Source: VFBF01 sp034440275 (GTDB taxonomy: Bacteria; Pseudomonadota; Alphaproteobacteria; Caulobacterales; Aquidulcibacteraceae). From it: a stretch of 57,298 nucleotides of DNA. Of this stretch, positions 40,775-49,083 are shown in pieces (position 1 is the stretch's first letter; the number at the start of each line of letters is the position of its first letter). The translations under genes were made by a program, and so were the position numbers. The DNA lies in contig JAWXBS010000054.1 of the NCBI GenBank assembly GCA_034440275.1, positions 1 to 57,298 on the forward strand, in the 5' to 3' direction. The notes under the pieces were generated by a model. That model ran no database searches, had not been told where the DNA came from, and saw only the letters and a program-made list of their open reading frames with translations.

Positions 40775-40861
40775 GCCCGGATGGCGGAATTGGTAGACGC
40801 ACCAGCTTCAGGTGCTGGCGCTCGCAAGGGCGTGGAGGTTCGAGTCCTCTTCCGGGCACCA
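40775..40861 (+). tRNA. tRNA-Leu (anticodon CAG)
   Basis: The cloverleaf is complete: acceptor GCCCGGA/TCCGGGC (40775-40781 and 40851-40857), a D-arm with GGTAGACGC, anticodon stem CCAGC/GCTGG around the loop TTCAGGT, a long class II variable arm (CGCTCGCAAGGGCG), the T-loop GTTCGAGTC and a genomic CCA end. The anticodon reads CAG, and the large variable arm is as expected for leucine. Confidence 0.97.
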
Positions 40862-40886
40862 ACGGTTCTCCTGATTTGACCGTTTT
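40861..40886 (+). terminator. Possible weak terminator after tRNA-Leu
   Basis: AACGGT (40861-40866) pairs with ACCGTT (40879-40884), ending in a short T-run (TTTT). The stem uses the 3' A of the tRNA gene, is only six pairs, and may be chance. Confidence 0.35.
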
Positions 40887-40957
40887 CCGCTCGCGCACCG
40901 CCGGCGCGTTGCAGCACTTCAGATTGCGCCGCCTCGCGAACACCGTAGAACCGGACC

Positions 40958-42727
40958 ATGGTTTTGCGCCGCTTCGTGCTGATGTTCGCCGTCGCGCTCG
41001 CGAGCGCAATCGCGCCCCTCGGGGCGTGGGCGCGGAGCAATGATCCGGACACAGCGCTCAAGGGTGTCATCGAGGAACTCGACGCGGCGCGTATCGCCTT
41101 CGACGTGCCGGGCATGGCGGTGGTCGTCGTGGTCGACGGCAAGGTGATCCTGGCGCAGGGCCTCGGGCATCGCGGCCTCGACGACGCCACGCTCATCGAC
41201 GCCGACACACGCTTCGCCATCGGCTCGTGCTCGAAGGCGTTCACAGCCATGGGCGCCGCGCTGCTGGCCGAGGACGGCAAGCTCTCGCTGACGGACCGCG
41301 TCGCCGCGCACGATCCGCTGCTGATGCTGTCGCAGCCAGGTGCGCTCGACCGGTTGACGATCGCCGATCTCCTCACGCAGCGCTCGGGTCTCGCGCGGCA
41401 CGACTTCCTCTGGCACGCGCGGCCCGACATGACGCGCGCGCAGTTCGCTGCGGCGCAAGGCGTGCTGGCGATGCAGAACACGCCGGGCGGGCGCTTCGGC
41501 TACACGAATTCCGCGATCATCCTCGCGGGCCGTGTGATCGAGCTGCGGGCAGGCCAGAGCTGGGAGAGTTTCACCATCGCGCGCATCTTCGCGCCGCTCG
41601 GCATGACGCGCACGAACTATTCGTCCGCCGGTCTTGGCGCCGACGCTAACGCGGCCCGCGCCACCAAGCGCGCGAACGGCGCGAGCCGCACGGTGGCGTC
41701 GCGCGATGCGCGACTGCTCGGTCCGGCCGGCGCCATCAACTCCACCGCCAACGACATGGGTCAGTGGCTGCTGATGCTGACCAACGACGGCGCGCTGGCG
41801 AACGGCCAGCCGCTGGTGCGGCCGGAGACGCTCGAAGCGCTGTGGACGCCCATCACCGGTCCTGAAAGGCGCCCGCGCGGCAAGCCGGCCAACGACGATG
41901 ACGTCGGCGGTTACGCGCTCGGCTGGCGCGTCGGCGCGTGGCGCGGGGAGCGACGCATCTCGCACTCGGGCGCCATCGATGGTTTCCGCGCCCGCGTGAC
42001 GGTGTTCCCGGACGCGCGCGTCGGCATCGCGGTGATGGCCAATCTCGGGCCGACGCAGATCCCCGACTTCGCCACGCGCGTGCTCGCCGAGCGTCTGCTC
42101 GACCTGCCGCGCAAGACCGATCTCATGGCCTACGCCAACGCGCGGCGCGAAGTGGAAACCGCCGCCATCGGAAAGCCGGCTCCGCCGCCGCGCGGTCGCG
42201 CCGCACGTCTCGGCGAAAAAGATCCGACCCTCACGCCGTCGGCGCCGTTGTCTGCGCTGCAAGGCGTTTACACTCATCCGGCGTATGGCGAGATCCGCAT
42301 CGAACCAGCGGCGGAGGCGCAGTCGTTGCGCATCGTGTTCGGCGTGCTGCACGGGCGGCTCGATCCGTGGCGCGGCGAGAGCTTCATCGCGATCTCCGAC
42401 TGGCCCGACGACACGCTCGACGAAGGCGAAATCGCGTTCCGCTACGACGGCGCCGGCGCCGTGACGGGCTTCACCGCGATGATCGACAATGACCTTGCGC
42501 CCATCGCCTTCACGCGCGTTGGCGCATTGCCCCTGCCCTCGCCGACTGATGCCGAGCTGACGGCATTGCCGGAAGAAGCGCCGGCCGCGCCGATCCCCGG
42601 CCCCGGCCCCGCGGCGATGATCGTGCTCGCGCTCGGTCTCGCCGTGCTGGCGGCTGGAGCGACCTGGGCGTGGCAGCAGCGTCTTGTGCGCATCGCCGAG
42701 GCTCGCGAACGCCCCTTGCGGCGCTGA
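40958..42727 (+). CDS. Serine hydrolase, beta-lactamase/D-Ala-D-Ala carboxypeptidase family (S12)
   Basis: The 589-residue protein has a signal peptide (ending AWA), SCSK (Ser90, Lys93), YTN for the second motif, HSGA (third motif) in RRISHSGAIDGF, a C-terminal beta-domain with QGVYTHPAYGEIRIEP (DUF3471-like) and one membrane helix near the C-terminus (about 548-567). S12 family members act as esterases, carboxypeptidases or amidases; the substrate is not known. The C-terminal anchor would hold it on the periplasmic face of a membrane. Confidence 0.88.
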   Translation: MVLRRFVLMFAVALASAIAPLGAWARSNDPDTALKGVIEELDAARIAFDVPGMAVVVVVDGKVILAQGLGHRGLDDATLIDADTRFAIGSCSKAFTAMGAALLAEDGKLSLTDRVAAHDPLLMLSQPGALDRLTIADLLTQRSGLARHDFLWHARPDMTRAQFAAAQGVLAMQNTPGGRFGYTNSAIILAGRVIELRAGQSWESFTIARIFAPLGMTRTNYSSAGLGADANAARATKRANGASRTVASRDARLLGPAGAINSTANDMGQWLLMLTNDGALANGQPLVRPETLEALWTPITGPERRPRGKPANDDDVGGYALGWRVGAWRGERRISHSGAIDGFRARVTVFPDARVGIAVMANLGPTQIPDFATRVLAERLLDLPRKTDLMAYANARREVETAAIGKPAPPPRGRAARLGEKDPTLTPSAPLSALQGVYTHPAYGEIRIEPAAEAQSLRIVFGVLHGRLDPWRGESFIAISDWPDDTLDEGEIAFRYDGAGAVTGFTAMIDNDLAPIAFTRVGALPLPSPTDAELTALPEEAPAAPIPGPGPAAMIVLALGLAVLAAGATWAWQQRLVRIAEARERPLRR

Positions 42728-42788
42728 GCCTAGGACCCCGTGCGACGGCGTTGTGGCGGTCGCGGACATTTTCCCGTAAGCCGCCGCG

Positions 42789-43445
42789 ATGACTCGCAAA
42801 CTCTCCCTCACCGTCGACGGCAAGAACATCTCCTGCCTCCTGCACAATGGCGATCTGCCCGCCGATTTCACCGCCAAGGGCGGCGCCATCGCGGTGGACT
42901 GTGAATCCATGGGGCTCTCGCTGGTGCGCGATCGCCTGTGCCTCGTGCAGCTCACCGACGGCCACGGCGAAGCGCATGTGGTGCAGCTCGACCGCGCGAC
43001 CTACGACGCGCCGAACCTGAAGAGGCTCCTGGCCGACAACGCCATCGAGAAGATCTTCCACTTCGGCCGCTTCGACGTGGCGATGATCATGCGCGACCTC
43101 GGCGTGGTTTGCGCGCCGGTCTATTGCACCAAGATCGCCTCCAAGCTCGCCCGCACCTACACCGACCGCCACGGCCTGAAGGACGTGATCAAGGAATTGC
43201 TGCAGCGGGAAATCTCCAAGGAGCAGCAAAGCTCCGACTGGGGCGCCGTCGAGATCAGCGATGCGCAGATGTCCTATGCCGCCGCCGACGTCGTTCACCT
43301 GCATGCGCTGCGCGACAAGCTGAACGTGATCCTGAACCGCGAAGGCCGCATGGGGCTGGCGCAGGCGTGCTTCGCGTTCCTGCCGACGCGCGCGGCGCTG
43401 GATATCGCGGGCTGGGACGAGGTGGATATCTTCGCGCATACGTGA
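42789..43445 (+). CDS. RNase D-like 3'-5' exonuclease (DEDDy)
   Basis: The 218-residue protein has exonuclease motif I VDCES (Asp37, Glu39), motif II HFGRFDVAM (Asp96) and motif III SYAAADVVH (Tyr163, Asp167), the DEDDy pattern. It lacks the C-terminal HRDC domains of full RNase D, being the short form common in alphaproteobacteria. It likely trims tRNA or other structured RNA 3' ends in the cytosol. The tRNA-Leu gene is close by but not adjacent. Confidence 0.9.
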   Translation: MTRKLSLTVDGKNISCLLHNGDLPADFTAKGGAIAVDCESMGLSLVRDRLCLVQLTDGHGEAHVVQLDRATYDAPNLKRLLADNAIEKIFHFGRFDVAMIMRDLGVVCAPVYCTKIASKLARTYTDRHGLKDVIKELLQREISKEQQSSDWGAVEISDAQMSYAAADVVHLHALRDKLNVILNREGRMGLAQACFAFLPTRAALDIAGWDEVDIFAHT

Positions 43446-43482
43446 GGCGCGGTGATCGAAAATAGAGCGCGGTGACCGGGCC

Positions 43483-43580
43483 GGACCGCCGGCGCCCTCG
43501 CCGGCATGCGAAGGCGCCGCCAGACTCCGCAGAGTCTCGCGTGGTTTGATACCGAATGCCGGCGAGGGCGCCGGCGGTCC
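43483..43580. repeat. Cruciform-forming repeat: perfect 25-bp inverted arms
   Basis: Arms 43483-43507 and 43556-43580 are exact complements, starting GGACCGCCGGCGCCCTCG. The 48-bp interior holds a smaller hairpin AGACTC/GAGTCT. It lies between the convergent exonuclease and the small membrane-protein gene. The GC-rich, palindromic layout is that of a REP/BIME-like or MITE-like element. Confidence 0.8.
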
Positions 43581-43591
43581 TGCTTCTACAG

Positions 43592-44086
43592 TCATGACGT
43601 GTCTGAGGCTTCGGTTGCAGGTGCGGGCGCGCACGGCACAAGCACCATCATCGGCGCGCACATCAGCACGAGCCCGGCGATCTTCATGCGCTTCGGCAGG
43701 CGCTTTTTCGCGCGCGCCACGACCTTGTCGAAATTCTCCAGCACGCGCCGCATGTCCGCGATCGTGCGCAGACGTATCCCGCGCGTGTAGATCTTCATGA
43801 TGTTCATGCGGCGGCGTTGCATGCGCCAGCCCGGCGCGGGCCCGCGCGGACGCGATGTCCAGCGCTGCGTCACCGGAACGGCCATCCCCGCGATCATCGC
43901 GAGCGCGATGGTGAGACGGATATCGCGGCGCGCGCGATGGATTTCGTCGCGCATATATTTGCGCACGCTTGCGGGCATCGGGATGTACGCCGCGATCCAC
44001 GCGACGAACTCGATGAACCACAGGCGCAGGTCGCGCACGGACTCAGTAATCTGTTGGTGAGTGACTTTCGAACGAACGACTTTCAT
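43592..44086 (-). CDS. Small basic membrane protein, unknown
   Basis: A strong AAAGGAGG site precedes ATG 44086. The 164-residue product is very basic (many Arg/Lys) and has one or two hydrophobic helices: IRLTIALAMIAGMAVPV near residues 56-72 and IAGLVLMCAPMMVLVPCAP near the C-terminus, with amphipathic segments FVAWIAAYIP and RVLENFDKVVARAKKRL. I do not recognise it. It is surrounded by palindromic repeats on both sides, so it may be part of a recently acquired or mobile segment. Confidence 0.6.
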   Translation of the reverse strand: MKVVRSKVTHQQITESVRDLRLWFIEFVAWIAAYIPMPASVRKYMRDEIHRARRDIRLTIALAMIAGMAVPVTQRWTSRPRGPAPGWRMQRRRMNIMKIYTRGIRLRTIADMRRVLENFDKVVARAKKRLPKRMKIAGLVLMCAPMMVLVPCAPAPATEASDTS

Positions 44087-44290
44087 GCGCGACCTCCTTT
44101 CCTTTCAAGCGCGGCAGGATTTCACGGGTCGCGACCCGGTCGGATTGTTTTGGTGATTTTTCTTTGTGGGAGGCGGCGATCCCTTGCGCGCCAGGAAAAG
44201 AAAAATGCGGGTGCGTGGGAAAGCGAGGGACGTACGACTCCGCGATCCCCCTACTTGTTCGTCATACTCGCGCGAAAGGTGAAGCCAAAC
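44087..44290. other. Non-coding stretch with small dyads
   Basis: No gene is supported between 44087 and 44607. This first part contains the perfect palindrome CGGGTCGCGACCCG (44125-44138), possibly an operator for the minus-strand gene, and distant arms ATTTTTCTT/AAGAAAAAT (44156-44164 and 44198-44206). The rest to 44540 is repeats listed separately. Confidence 0.4.
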
Positions 44291-44354
44291 GGAGCGGCGA
44301 CGCCCTCGTCGCCGTCACTCCCCCAAGAAACGACGGCGGGGGCGCCGCCGCTCC
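44291..44354. repeat. Imperfect inverted repeat, GGAGCGGCG type
   Basis: The left arm 44291-44316 (GGAGCGGCGACGCCC start) mirrors 44332-44354 (GACGGCGGGGGCGCC start, ending CGCTCC) with a few mismatches and a short A-rich loop. It abuts the next repeat directly. Confidence 0.6.
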
Positions 44355-44360
44355 GCCTTC

Positions 44361-44540
44361 CTCCCTCCCCTCGATGGGGAGGGTCCGCCGCGCATGCGGC
44401 GGGGGTGGGGTGCGCGCTCGGTGATGGGGCGAGAGGCACGAACGGCGAGATGCGAGTTTTCCTCTCGCTCCTTTCGCTCGCGCATCTTGCGAACGCCCCA
44501 CCCGGCGCTACGCGCCACCCTCCCCATCGAGGGGAGGGAG
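44361..44540. repeat. Pair of inverted repeat copies (CTCCCTCCCCTCGATGGGG type)
   Basis: One copy at 44361-44410 and a reverse-complement copy at 44496-44540 share CTCCCTCCCCTCGATGGGG, the following AGGGT and a GGTGGGG end; between these each copy has a small palindrome (CCGCCGCGCATGCGGCGG or GGCGCGTAGCGCC). The intervening 85 bp is unique here. The paired inverted arrangement resembles a BIME or MITE. Confidence 0.7.
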
Positions 44541-44607
44541 AAGCGTTGGTGACACGGACCTTCGGAGTGTGTCACGATCTCAAGCACGTTGGGTTGAGAG
44601 CCGCAAA

Positions 44608-44883
44608 ATGAAGCGAGCCCTGAAGTTCATTCTTCCGCTCGTATGGATTCTGTATTTTCTTGGCTGCACCGCTTACGAACGACACCTGATGAGCGCAGCG
44701 CCTGTCGAGCCAGACGCGCATTCGGGACGAGTCCACTCGATCAAGCCCCGTGGCGCGAAAGCGAGATACATCACGGTGGGTGAGTGGATGACGGTGCATT
44801 CGATCTATCCGGTGGGCTTGATCTACATCGTCACCTGCTTCGCCATTTATCGCCGAGAGCCACGACGCTCGCCACCATCATAA
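44608..44883 (+). CDS. Small membrane protein, unknown
   Basis: From ATG 44608 the 91-residue product has an N-terminal helix (FILPLVWILYFLGC), a polar loop of about 50 residues rich in charges, and a second helix (IYPVGLIYIVTCFAIY) with a basic end. The FLGC stretch looks like a lipobox but sits at the helix end and may be coincidence. The ribosome site is weak (GAGAG). Its location just after a repeat lowers confidence. Confidence 0.5.
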   Translation: MKRALKFILPLVWILYFLGCTAYERHLMSAAPVEPDAHSGRVHSIKPRGAKARYITVGEWMTVHSIYPVGLIYIVTCFAIYRREPRRSPPS

Positions 44884-44917
44884 CGCGAGCGTCTCCAATG
44901 CTCGCGATGGGCTGCCC

Positions 44918-45163
44918 CTACCCCATCCCCTCCAGCGCCAGCCGCGCCTTCTTCACTTCCATCAGCTTGTTCGGTTCGCCGCCGCCCATGCCTTCGGCGA
45001 CCGCTTCGGCGAGGCTGGCGGCGTCCTGCTCCCATTCGGCGAGCACGGTCTTCTTCTGCTCGGCGGTGAGGCGCTCGTCGGTCAGGACCTCGCTCGGCGC
45101 GTCGTATTCCGACGCCGGATTGACGAGGATCTTCTCGAACCAGTCTTGCGTGGCTTCCGTCAT
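44918..45163 (-). CDS. Conserved small acidic protein
   Basis: The 81-residue protein has the motif SEYDAPSEVLTDERLTAEQK, followed by a helical VLAEWEQDA stretch and a short acidic C-terminal part. I recall similar short alphaproteobacterial proteins with a PEEVL-to-LLxWExDA pattern but no known function. AGAAGGG precedes ATG 45163. It is divergent from lptC. Confidence 0.7.
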   Translation of the reverse strand: MTEATQDWFEKILVNPASEYDAPSEVLTDERLTAEQKKTVLAEWEQDAASLAEAVAEGMGGGEPNKLMEVKKARLALEGMG

Positions 45164-45308
45164 GGCGGACCCTTCTCTGCTGCACCCGATGTGAGCAGAT
45201 CAACGGCTGGGGCGTGTTCCGGTTCACTCACGGCGCCCCGAAAGTTCCATAAGCGACGACACCGCGCCTTGCTTATGCCGCAGCGCAGCGCCTATCTCAG
45301 CGGTCCAC

Positions 45309-45989
45309 ATGACCGACCTCGCTTTCCCCTCCGCCCCTTTGGCGCACGACCGCGCCCACCCGCTGGCGGCGGCGCAGGCGTGGGAGCCCAGGCGCCAGCT
45401 GACGCTTGAGGCGGCGCGCAAGCGCTCGCGACAGCTCTCGGCCATGCGGCTCCTGTTCGTGGGGCTGGCGACGGCGTCCTTCAGCACCTTTTTCGGCTTC
45501 ATGACGCTGCACGCGGCGCTCGGCGGCTTCGGGACCCGCGACGAGGTCTCGGCGGCGGCATCGCTGACCATGGTCAATCCCCGCTTTTCGGGCCGGTCGC
45601 AGGGGGGCGAATCCTTCGTGGTCACGGCGCTGACGGCCAAGCGCCAGGGCCAGCAATCGGACCTCATCGACCTCGACAAGCCCGTCTATACCGCCGACGG
45701 GCGCAAGGTCGTGGCAACCGCCGGGGTCTACAACCAGCTGGAGCGGACCGTGCGCCTGACCGGCGAGGTCGTGTTCTCCGACACCGAAGGCAACGCCTTC
45801 AGCTCCACCTCCGCCTTCGTGCGGACCGCCGACAATGTCGTAGAAGGCGCCCGTGCAGTGCGCGGCGAAGGCCCCCTTGGCTCGGTGCGCGCGGACTCCT
45901 ATGAGATACGGGACAATGGTTCGCGGGTGATCTTCCGGGGCCACGTCAAGGGCACCATCAAGCAGCGCTCGGAAGGGCAAGAGGAATGA
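45309..45989 (+). CDS. lptC: LPS export periplasmic protein LptC
   Basis: The 226-residue protein has a cytosolic N-terminus, one membrane anchor (MRLLFVGLATASFSTFFGF, about residues 46-64) and a periplasmic beta-jellyroll (TADGRKVVATAGVYNQLERTV, then GEVVFSDTEGNAFSS), as in LptC. It receives LPS from the LptBFG ATPase and hands it to LptA. The stop overlaps lptA as ATGA. Confidence 0.9.
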   Translation: MTDLAFPSAPLAHDRAHPLAAAQAWEPRRQLTLEAARKRSRQLSAMRLLFVGLATASFSTFFGFMTLHAALGGFGTRDEVSAAASLTMVNPRFSGRSQGGESFVVTALTAKRQGQQSDLIDLDKPVYTADGRKVVATAGVYNQLERTVRLTGEVVFSDTEGNAFSSTSAFVRTADNVVEGARAVRGEGPLGSVRADSYEIRDNGSRVIFRGHVKGTIKQRSEGQEE

Positions 45990-46516
45990 CGATGACGCGC
46001 AAGGCATGGCTCGCAGCCGCGCTCCCGGCAGCCCTTCTCGGCATGGCCGCGCTCACGGCGCCGGCGCAGGCGCAGCTCTCCGCCAGCGGCGGGCCGATCT
46101 CCTACAGCGCCGACAATCTCGAATACATGGACGGCAACCGCCAGCTGGTGCTGACCGGCAATGTCGACGTCGTGCAGAACGACAGCCGCCTGCAGTCCGA
46201 CAAGCTGACGCTGTTCTTCAGCGCAGGCTCCTCCGGCGGCAACACGCTGGGCACCGGCGACATCGACCGCATCGTGGCGGAAGGTCAGGTCTATTACGTC
46301 CGCCCCGACCAGAAGGCGCGCGGCGATCGCGCCGTGTATGAAACGTCCTCCGACAGCGTGACCTTCACCGGAAACGTGGTGGTGGCGAGCGACGAGAACG
46401 TCATCCGCGCGGAAACCATGGTGCTGGAGATCAGCGGCGGACGCACGACGCTGCGCCCCGGCACAGGCAACCGCGTTCAGGGCGTCTTCCGTCCGAAGGC
46501 CGCCCCGAAAAAGTAA
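45986..46516 (+). CDS. lptA: LPS transport periplasmic protein LptA
   Basis: The 176-residue protein begins with a signal peptide ending AQA and has OstA-like repeats: ISYSADNLEYMDGNRQLVLTG, VVQNDSRLQSDKLTLFF, and ARGDRAVYETSSDSVTFTG. LptA bridges inner and outer membranes for LPS. ATG 45986 overlaps the lptC stop; a second ATG two codons on is possible. Part of lptCAB. Confidence 0.93.
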   Translation: MTMTRKAWLAAALPAALLGMAALTAPAQAQLSASGGPISYSADNLEYMDGNRQLVLTGNVDVVQNDSRLQSDKLTLFFSAGSSGGNTLGTGDIDRIVAEGQVYYVRPDQKARGDRAVYETSSDSVTFTGNVVVASDENVIRAETMVLEISGGRTTLRPGTGNRVQGVFRPKAAPKK

Positions 46517-46536
46517 TCCAGAAGAAGTAGCCGCAC

Positions 46537-47313
46537 ATGTCGCCAGAGGGCACGTCCAGCCAAGCGAGCTACGCCGTGTCCGAAGCGGACGCCGGCGGGC
46601 TGTCTGCGGTCGACATCGGCAAGTCCTACCGCAACCGCCAGGTCGTGAAGGGCGTGAGCCTGACGCTCAAGCGCGGCGAAGTCGTGGGTCTGCTCGGCCC
46701 CAACGGCGCGGGCAAGACGACGTGCTTCTACATGATCACCGGCCTCATCCGCGTGGACCAGGGCCAGATCCTCATCGACGGGCAGGACGTCACGAACCTG
46801 CCGATGTACCAGCGCGCGCGCCTCGGCGTCGGCTATCTCCCGCAGGAGCCGTCGATCTTCCGTGGTCTGACCGTCGAACAGAACGTCATGGCGGTCGTCG
46901 AACTCGTGGAGCGCGACAAGGTCCGCCGCCAGGAAATCTGCGAAGGCCTGATGAAGGAGCTGCGCATCGAGCACCTGCGCGACAGCCCGGCGACGGGGCT
47001 TTCCGGCGGTGAGCGCCGCCGCGTTGAAATCGCGCGCGCGCTCGCAACGCGCCCGGCCTTCATGCTGCTCGACGAACCCTTCGCGGGCATCGATCCGCTC
47101 GCCATCTCCGACATCCGCGACCTCATCCTCTTCCTGAAGTCGCGCGGCATCGGCATCCTGATCACCGACCACAACGTCCGCGAAACCCTCGAGATCGTCG
47201 ACCGCGCCTCGATCATCTACGACGGCGAAGTCCTTTTCGAAGGCACGCCGGACGAAGTGCGCAACAACGAAACGGTGAAGCGGGTCTATCTGGGCGATCG
47301 CTTCGCGGCGTAG
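46537..47313 (+). CDS. lptB: LPS export ABC transporter ATPase LptB
   Basis: The 258-residue ATPase has Walker A GPNGAGKTT (about 53-61), the Q-loop in YLPQEPSIF, the signature LSGGERRRVEIARAL, Walker B FMLLDEPFAGIDP and the H-loop DHNVRETLEI. It powers LPS extraction with LptFG, which are not in this window. It follows lptA by 20 bp. Confidence 0.96.
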   Translation: MSPEGTSSQASYAVSEADAGGLSAVDIGKSYRNRQVVKGVSLTLKRGEVVGLLGPNGAGKTTCFYMITGLIRVDQGQILIDGQDVTNLPMYQRARLGVGYLPQEPSIFRGLTVEQNVMAVVELVERDKVRRQEICEGLMKELRIEHLRDSPATGLSGGERRRVEIARALATRPAFMLLDEPFAGIDPLAISDIRDLILFLKSRGIGILITDHNVRETLEIVDRASIIYDGEVLFEGTPDEVRNNETVKRVYLGDRFAA

Positions 47314-47351
47314 GCCCGCCACAATCACTAACCCGCGTTAACGCTCTTTCG

Positions 47352-47366
47352 CGGCCTGATATTTGC
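47352..47366 (+). promoter_or_regulatory. Candidate sigma-54 promoter upstream of rpoN
   Basis: CGGCCTGATATTTGC matches the invariant GG-N10-GC of the -24/-12 element, and TTGC is exact; three other positions differ from the consensus TGGCACGNNNNTTGC. The predicted start of transcription would be about 47377, just before ATG 47402. Autoregulation of rpoN is known in some alphaproteobacteria. Confidence 0.35.
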
Positions 47367-47401
47367 AAACGGTCAATCACTCGCCGCTAAGACCCTCGCC
47401 C

Positions 47402-48874
47402 ATGGCGATGGCCCCCCGATTGGAGATGCGCCAGGGACAGTCCCTGGTGATGACCCCGCAGCTGCAGCAGGCGATCAAGCTGCTGCAATTGTCCAATCTT
47501 GAGCTCTCGGAATTCGTCGACACCGAAATCGAGCGCAATCCCCTCCTCGAGCGCGAAGACGTCCAGGGCGACGAGCGCGTGGACTCACCCGCCGCCGAAG
47601 AGACGATGTCCTTCGACGATGCGCCCGGCGGCGCCGCCGCAGCCAGCCTCGACGTCGACGTCGACAGCCTCCACCCCGATCTCCACGGCGCCGACCGCCT
47701 CGATGCGGGCGCCGCGCCTTTGCAGGACTGGTCGAAGGCCGGCTCCGGCAAGGGCTTCGACGAGATGCCGGAGCTGGAGGATACAGCCACCCCGGACATC
47801 TCGCTCGCCGAACACCTCGACGCGCAGCTCACCGCCGCTGGCGTCACGCCTGTGCAGCGCATCATCGGCGCAGCGCTGATCGATGCGGTGGACGACTGGG
47901 GTTATTTCCGCGGCGACACGCTCGACCTCGCGCTGACGCTCGGCTGCGATGAAGCGGCCGTGCAGCAGGTGCTCACCATCATGCGCGGCTTCGAGCCCGT
48001 GGGCGTCATGGCGCGCGACATCGCCGACTGCCTCGCGATGCAGCTGAAGGATCGCAACCGCTTCGATCCGGCGATGGAAACGCTCGTCGGCCATCTCGAT
48101 CTTCTTGCGAAGCGCCAGTTCGATCGCCTCGAAACGCTCTGCGGCGTGGACCGCGAGGATCTCGACGACATGATCGCGGAAATCCGCGCGCTGTCGCCGA
48201 AGCCAGGCGCCGGATTCGGCGCAGGCGTCGCGCAGACCGTGATCCCGGACGTCTATGTGCGCGCAGCTTCCGACGGCGCGTGGATGGTGGAGCTGAACAG
48301 CGACACGCTCCCCCGCCTCTTGATGAACGCGCGCTACTACGCCGAAGTCTCCAAGGTCGCGCGCAACGAGGCCGACAAGGCGTTCGTCTCCGAGTGCGCA
48401 TCCAACGCGAGCTGGCTGATCAAGTCGCTCGACCAGCGCGCGAAAACGATTCTCAAGGTCGCGCGCGAAATCATCCGCCAGCAGGACGGCTTCTTCGTCC
48501 ACGGCGTGGAGCATCTGCGGCCGCTGAATCTCAAGACCGTCGCCGCCGCCATCGAGATGCACGAGTCGACCGTCAGCCGCGTGACGACGAACAAGTACAT
48601 CGCCACACCGCGCGGCGTGTTCGAGCTGAAGTTCTTCTTCACCGCCGCGATCCAGTCCGCCGACGGCGGCGAGGCGCACTCGGCGGAAGCCGTGCGTCAC
48701 CGCATCCGCGCGCTCATCGATGGCGAAAAGCCCACGGAAATCCTCTCCGACGACCGCATCGTGGAAATCCTGCGCGAAATGGGCGTCGACATCGCACGGC
48801 GCACGGTGGCGAAGTATCGCGAAAGTCTGCGCATCCCGTCCAGCGTGGAACGCAAGCGGCGGTCTAGCCGGTAG
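47402..48874 (+). CDS. rpoN: RNA polymerase sigma-54 factor
   Basis: From ATG 47402 the protein has 490 residues; TTG 47363 would add 13. Region I is RQGQSLVMTPQLQQAIKLLQ, with acidic region II, the core-binding domain (PVQRIIGAALIDAVDDWGYF), a helix-turn-helix around ESTVSRVTTNKYI, and the RpoN box ARRTVAKYRESL near the C-terminus. It directs transcription with AAA+ activators. It follows lptB, as usual, but the hpf and ptsN genes that often come next are absent here. Confidence 0.95.
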   Translation: MAMAPRLEMRQGQSLVMTPQLQQAIKLLQLSNLELSEFVDTEIERNPLLEREDVQGDERVDSPAAEETMSFDDAPGGAAAASLDVDVDSLHPDLHGADRLDAGAAPLQDWSKAGSGKGFDEMPELEDTATPDISLAEHLDAQLTAAGVTPVQRIIGAALIDAVDDWGYFRGDTLDLALTLGCDEAAVQQVLTIMRGFEPVGVMARDIADCLAMQLKDRNRFDPAMETLVGHLDLLAKRQFDRLETLCGVDREDLDDMIAEIRALSPKPGAGFGAGVAQTVIPDVYVRAASDGAWMVELNSDTLPRLLMNARYYAEVSKVARNEADKAFVSECASNASWLIKSLDQRAKTILKVAREIIRQQDGFFVHGVEHLRPLNLKTVAAAIEMHESTVSRVTTNKYIATPRGVFELKFFFTAAIQSADGGEAHSAEAVRHRIRALIDGEKPTEILSDDRIVEILREMGVDIARRTVAKYRESLRIPSSVERKRRSSR

Positions 48875-48907
48875 GGCGAGAGACCATGGTGTGGTAGCTG
48901 AACCTCT

Positions 48908-48922
48908 GCAGTTCGGAACTGC
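48908..48922. promoter_or_regulatory. Short dyad, possible operator
   Basis: GCAGTTCGGAACTGC is a 7-bp perfect inverted repeat around one central base, located 162 bp before the caspase-FGE start and 34 bp after rpoN. A one-base loop makes it unlikely as a hairpin, so a protein-binding dyad is more plausible. Confidence 0.3.
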
Positions 48923-49083
48923 CGGCTGTCGTCCAAATTTCCCGCCCGTGTAATCCTTTCGGAATTGGCAAAGGCAAATATCGGGCGCAATGATCGTGCG
49001 CCGGACGTTGTCGCGCAAGATTTCCTAGCTCGCCTTCATTGCTCGACCGACAGGCACAAGGCTTCCGGAAGAAGGGGATAGCC

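Noticed and set aside
40919..42955. Long open frame antisense to the serine hydrolase and exonuclease genes
   Set aside because: It is Arg/His-rich and Asp-poor in pattern typical of GC-rich antisense reading, with no motif, while the plus strand has clear catalytic motifs.
47585..49018. Long open frame antisense to rpoN
   Set aside because: The plus strand encodes an unmistakable sigma-54 factor, and the antisense product has no recognisable domain.
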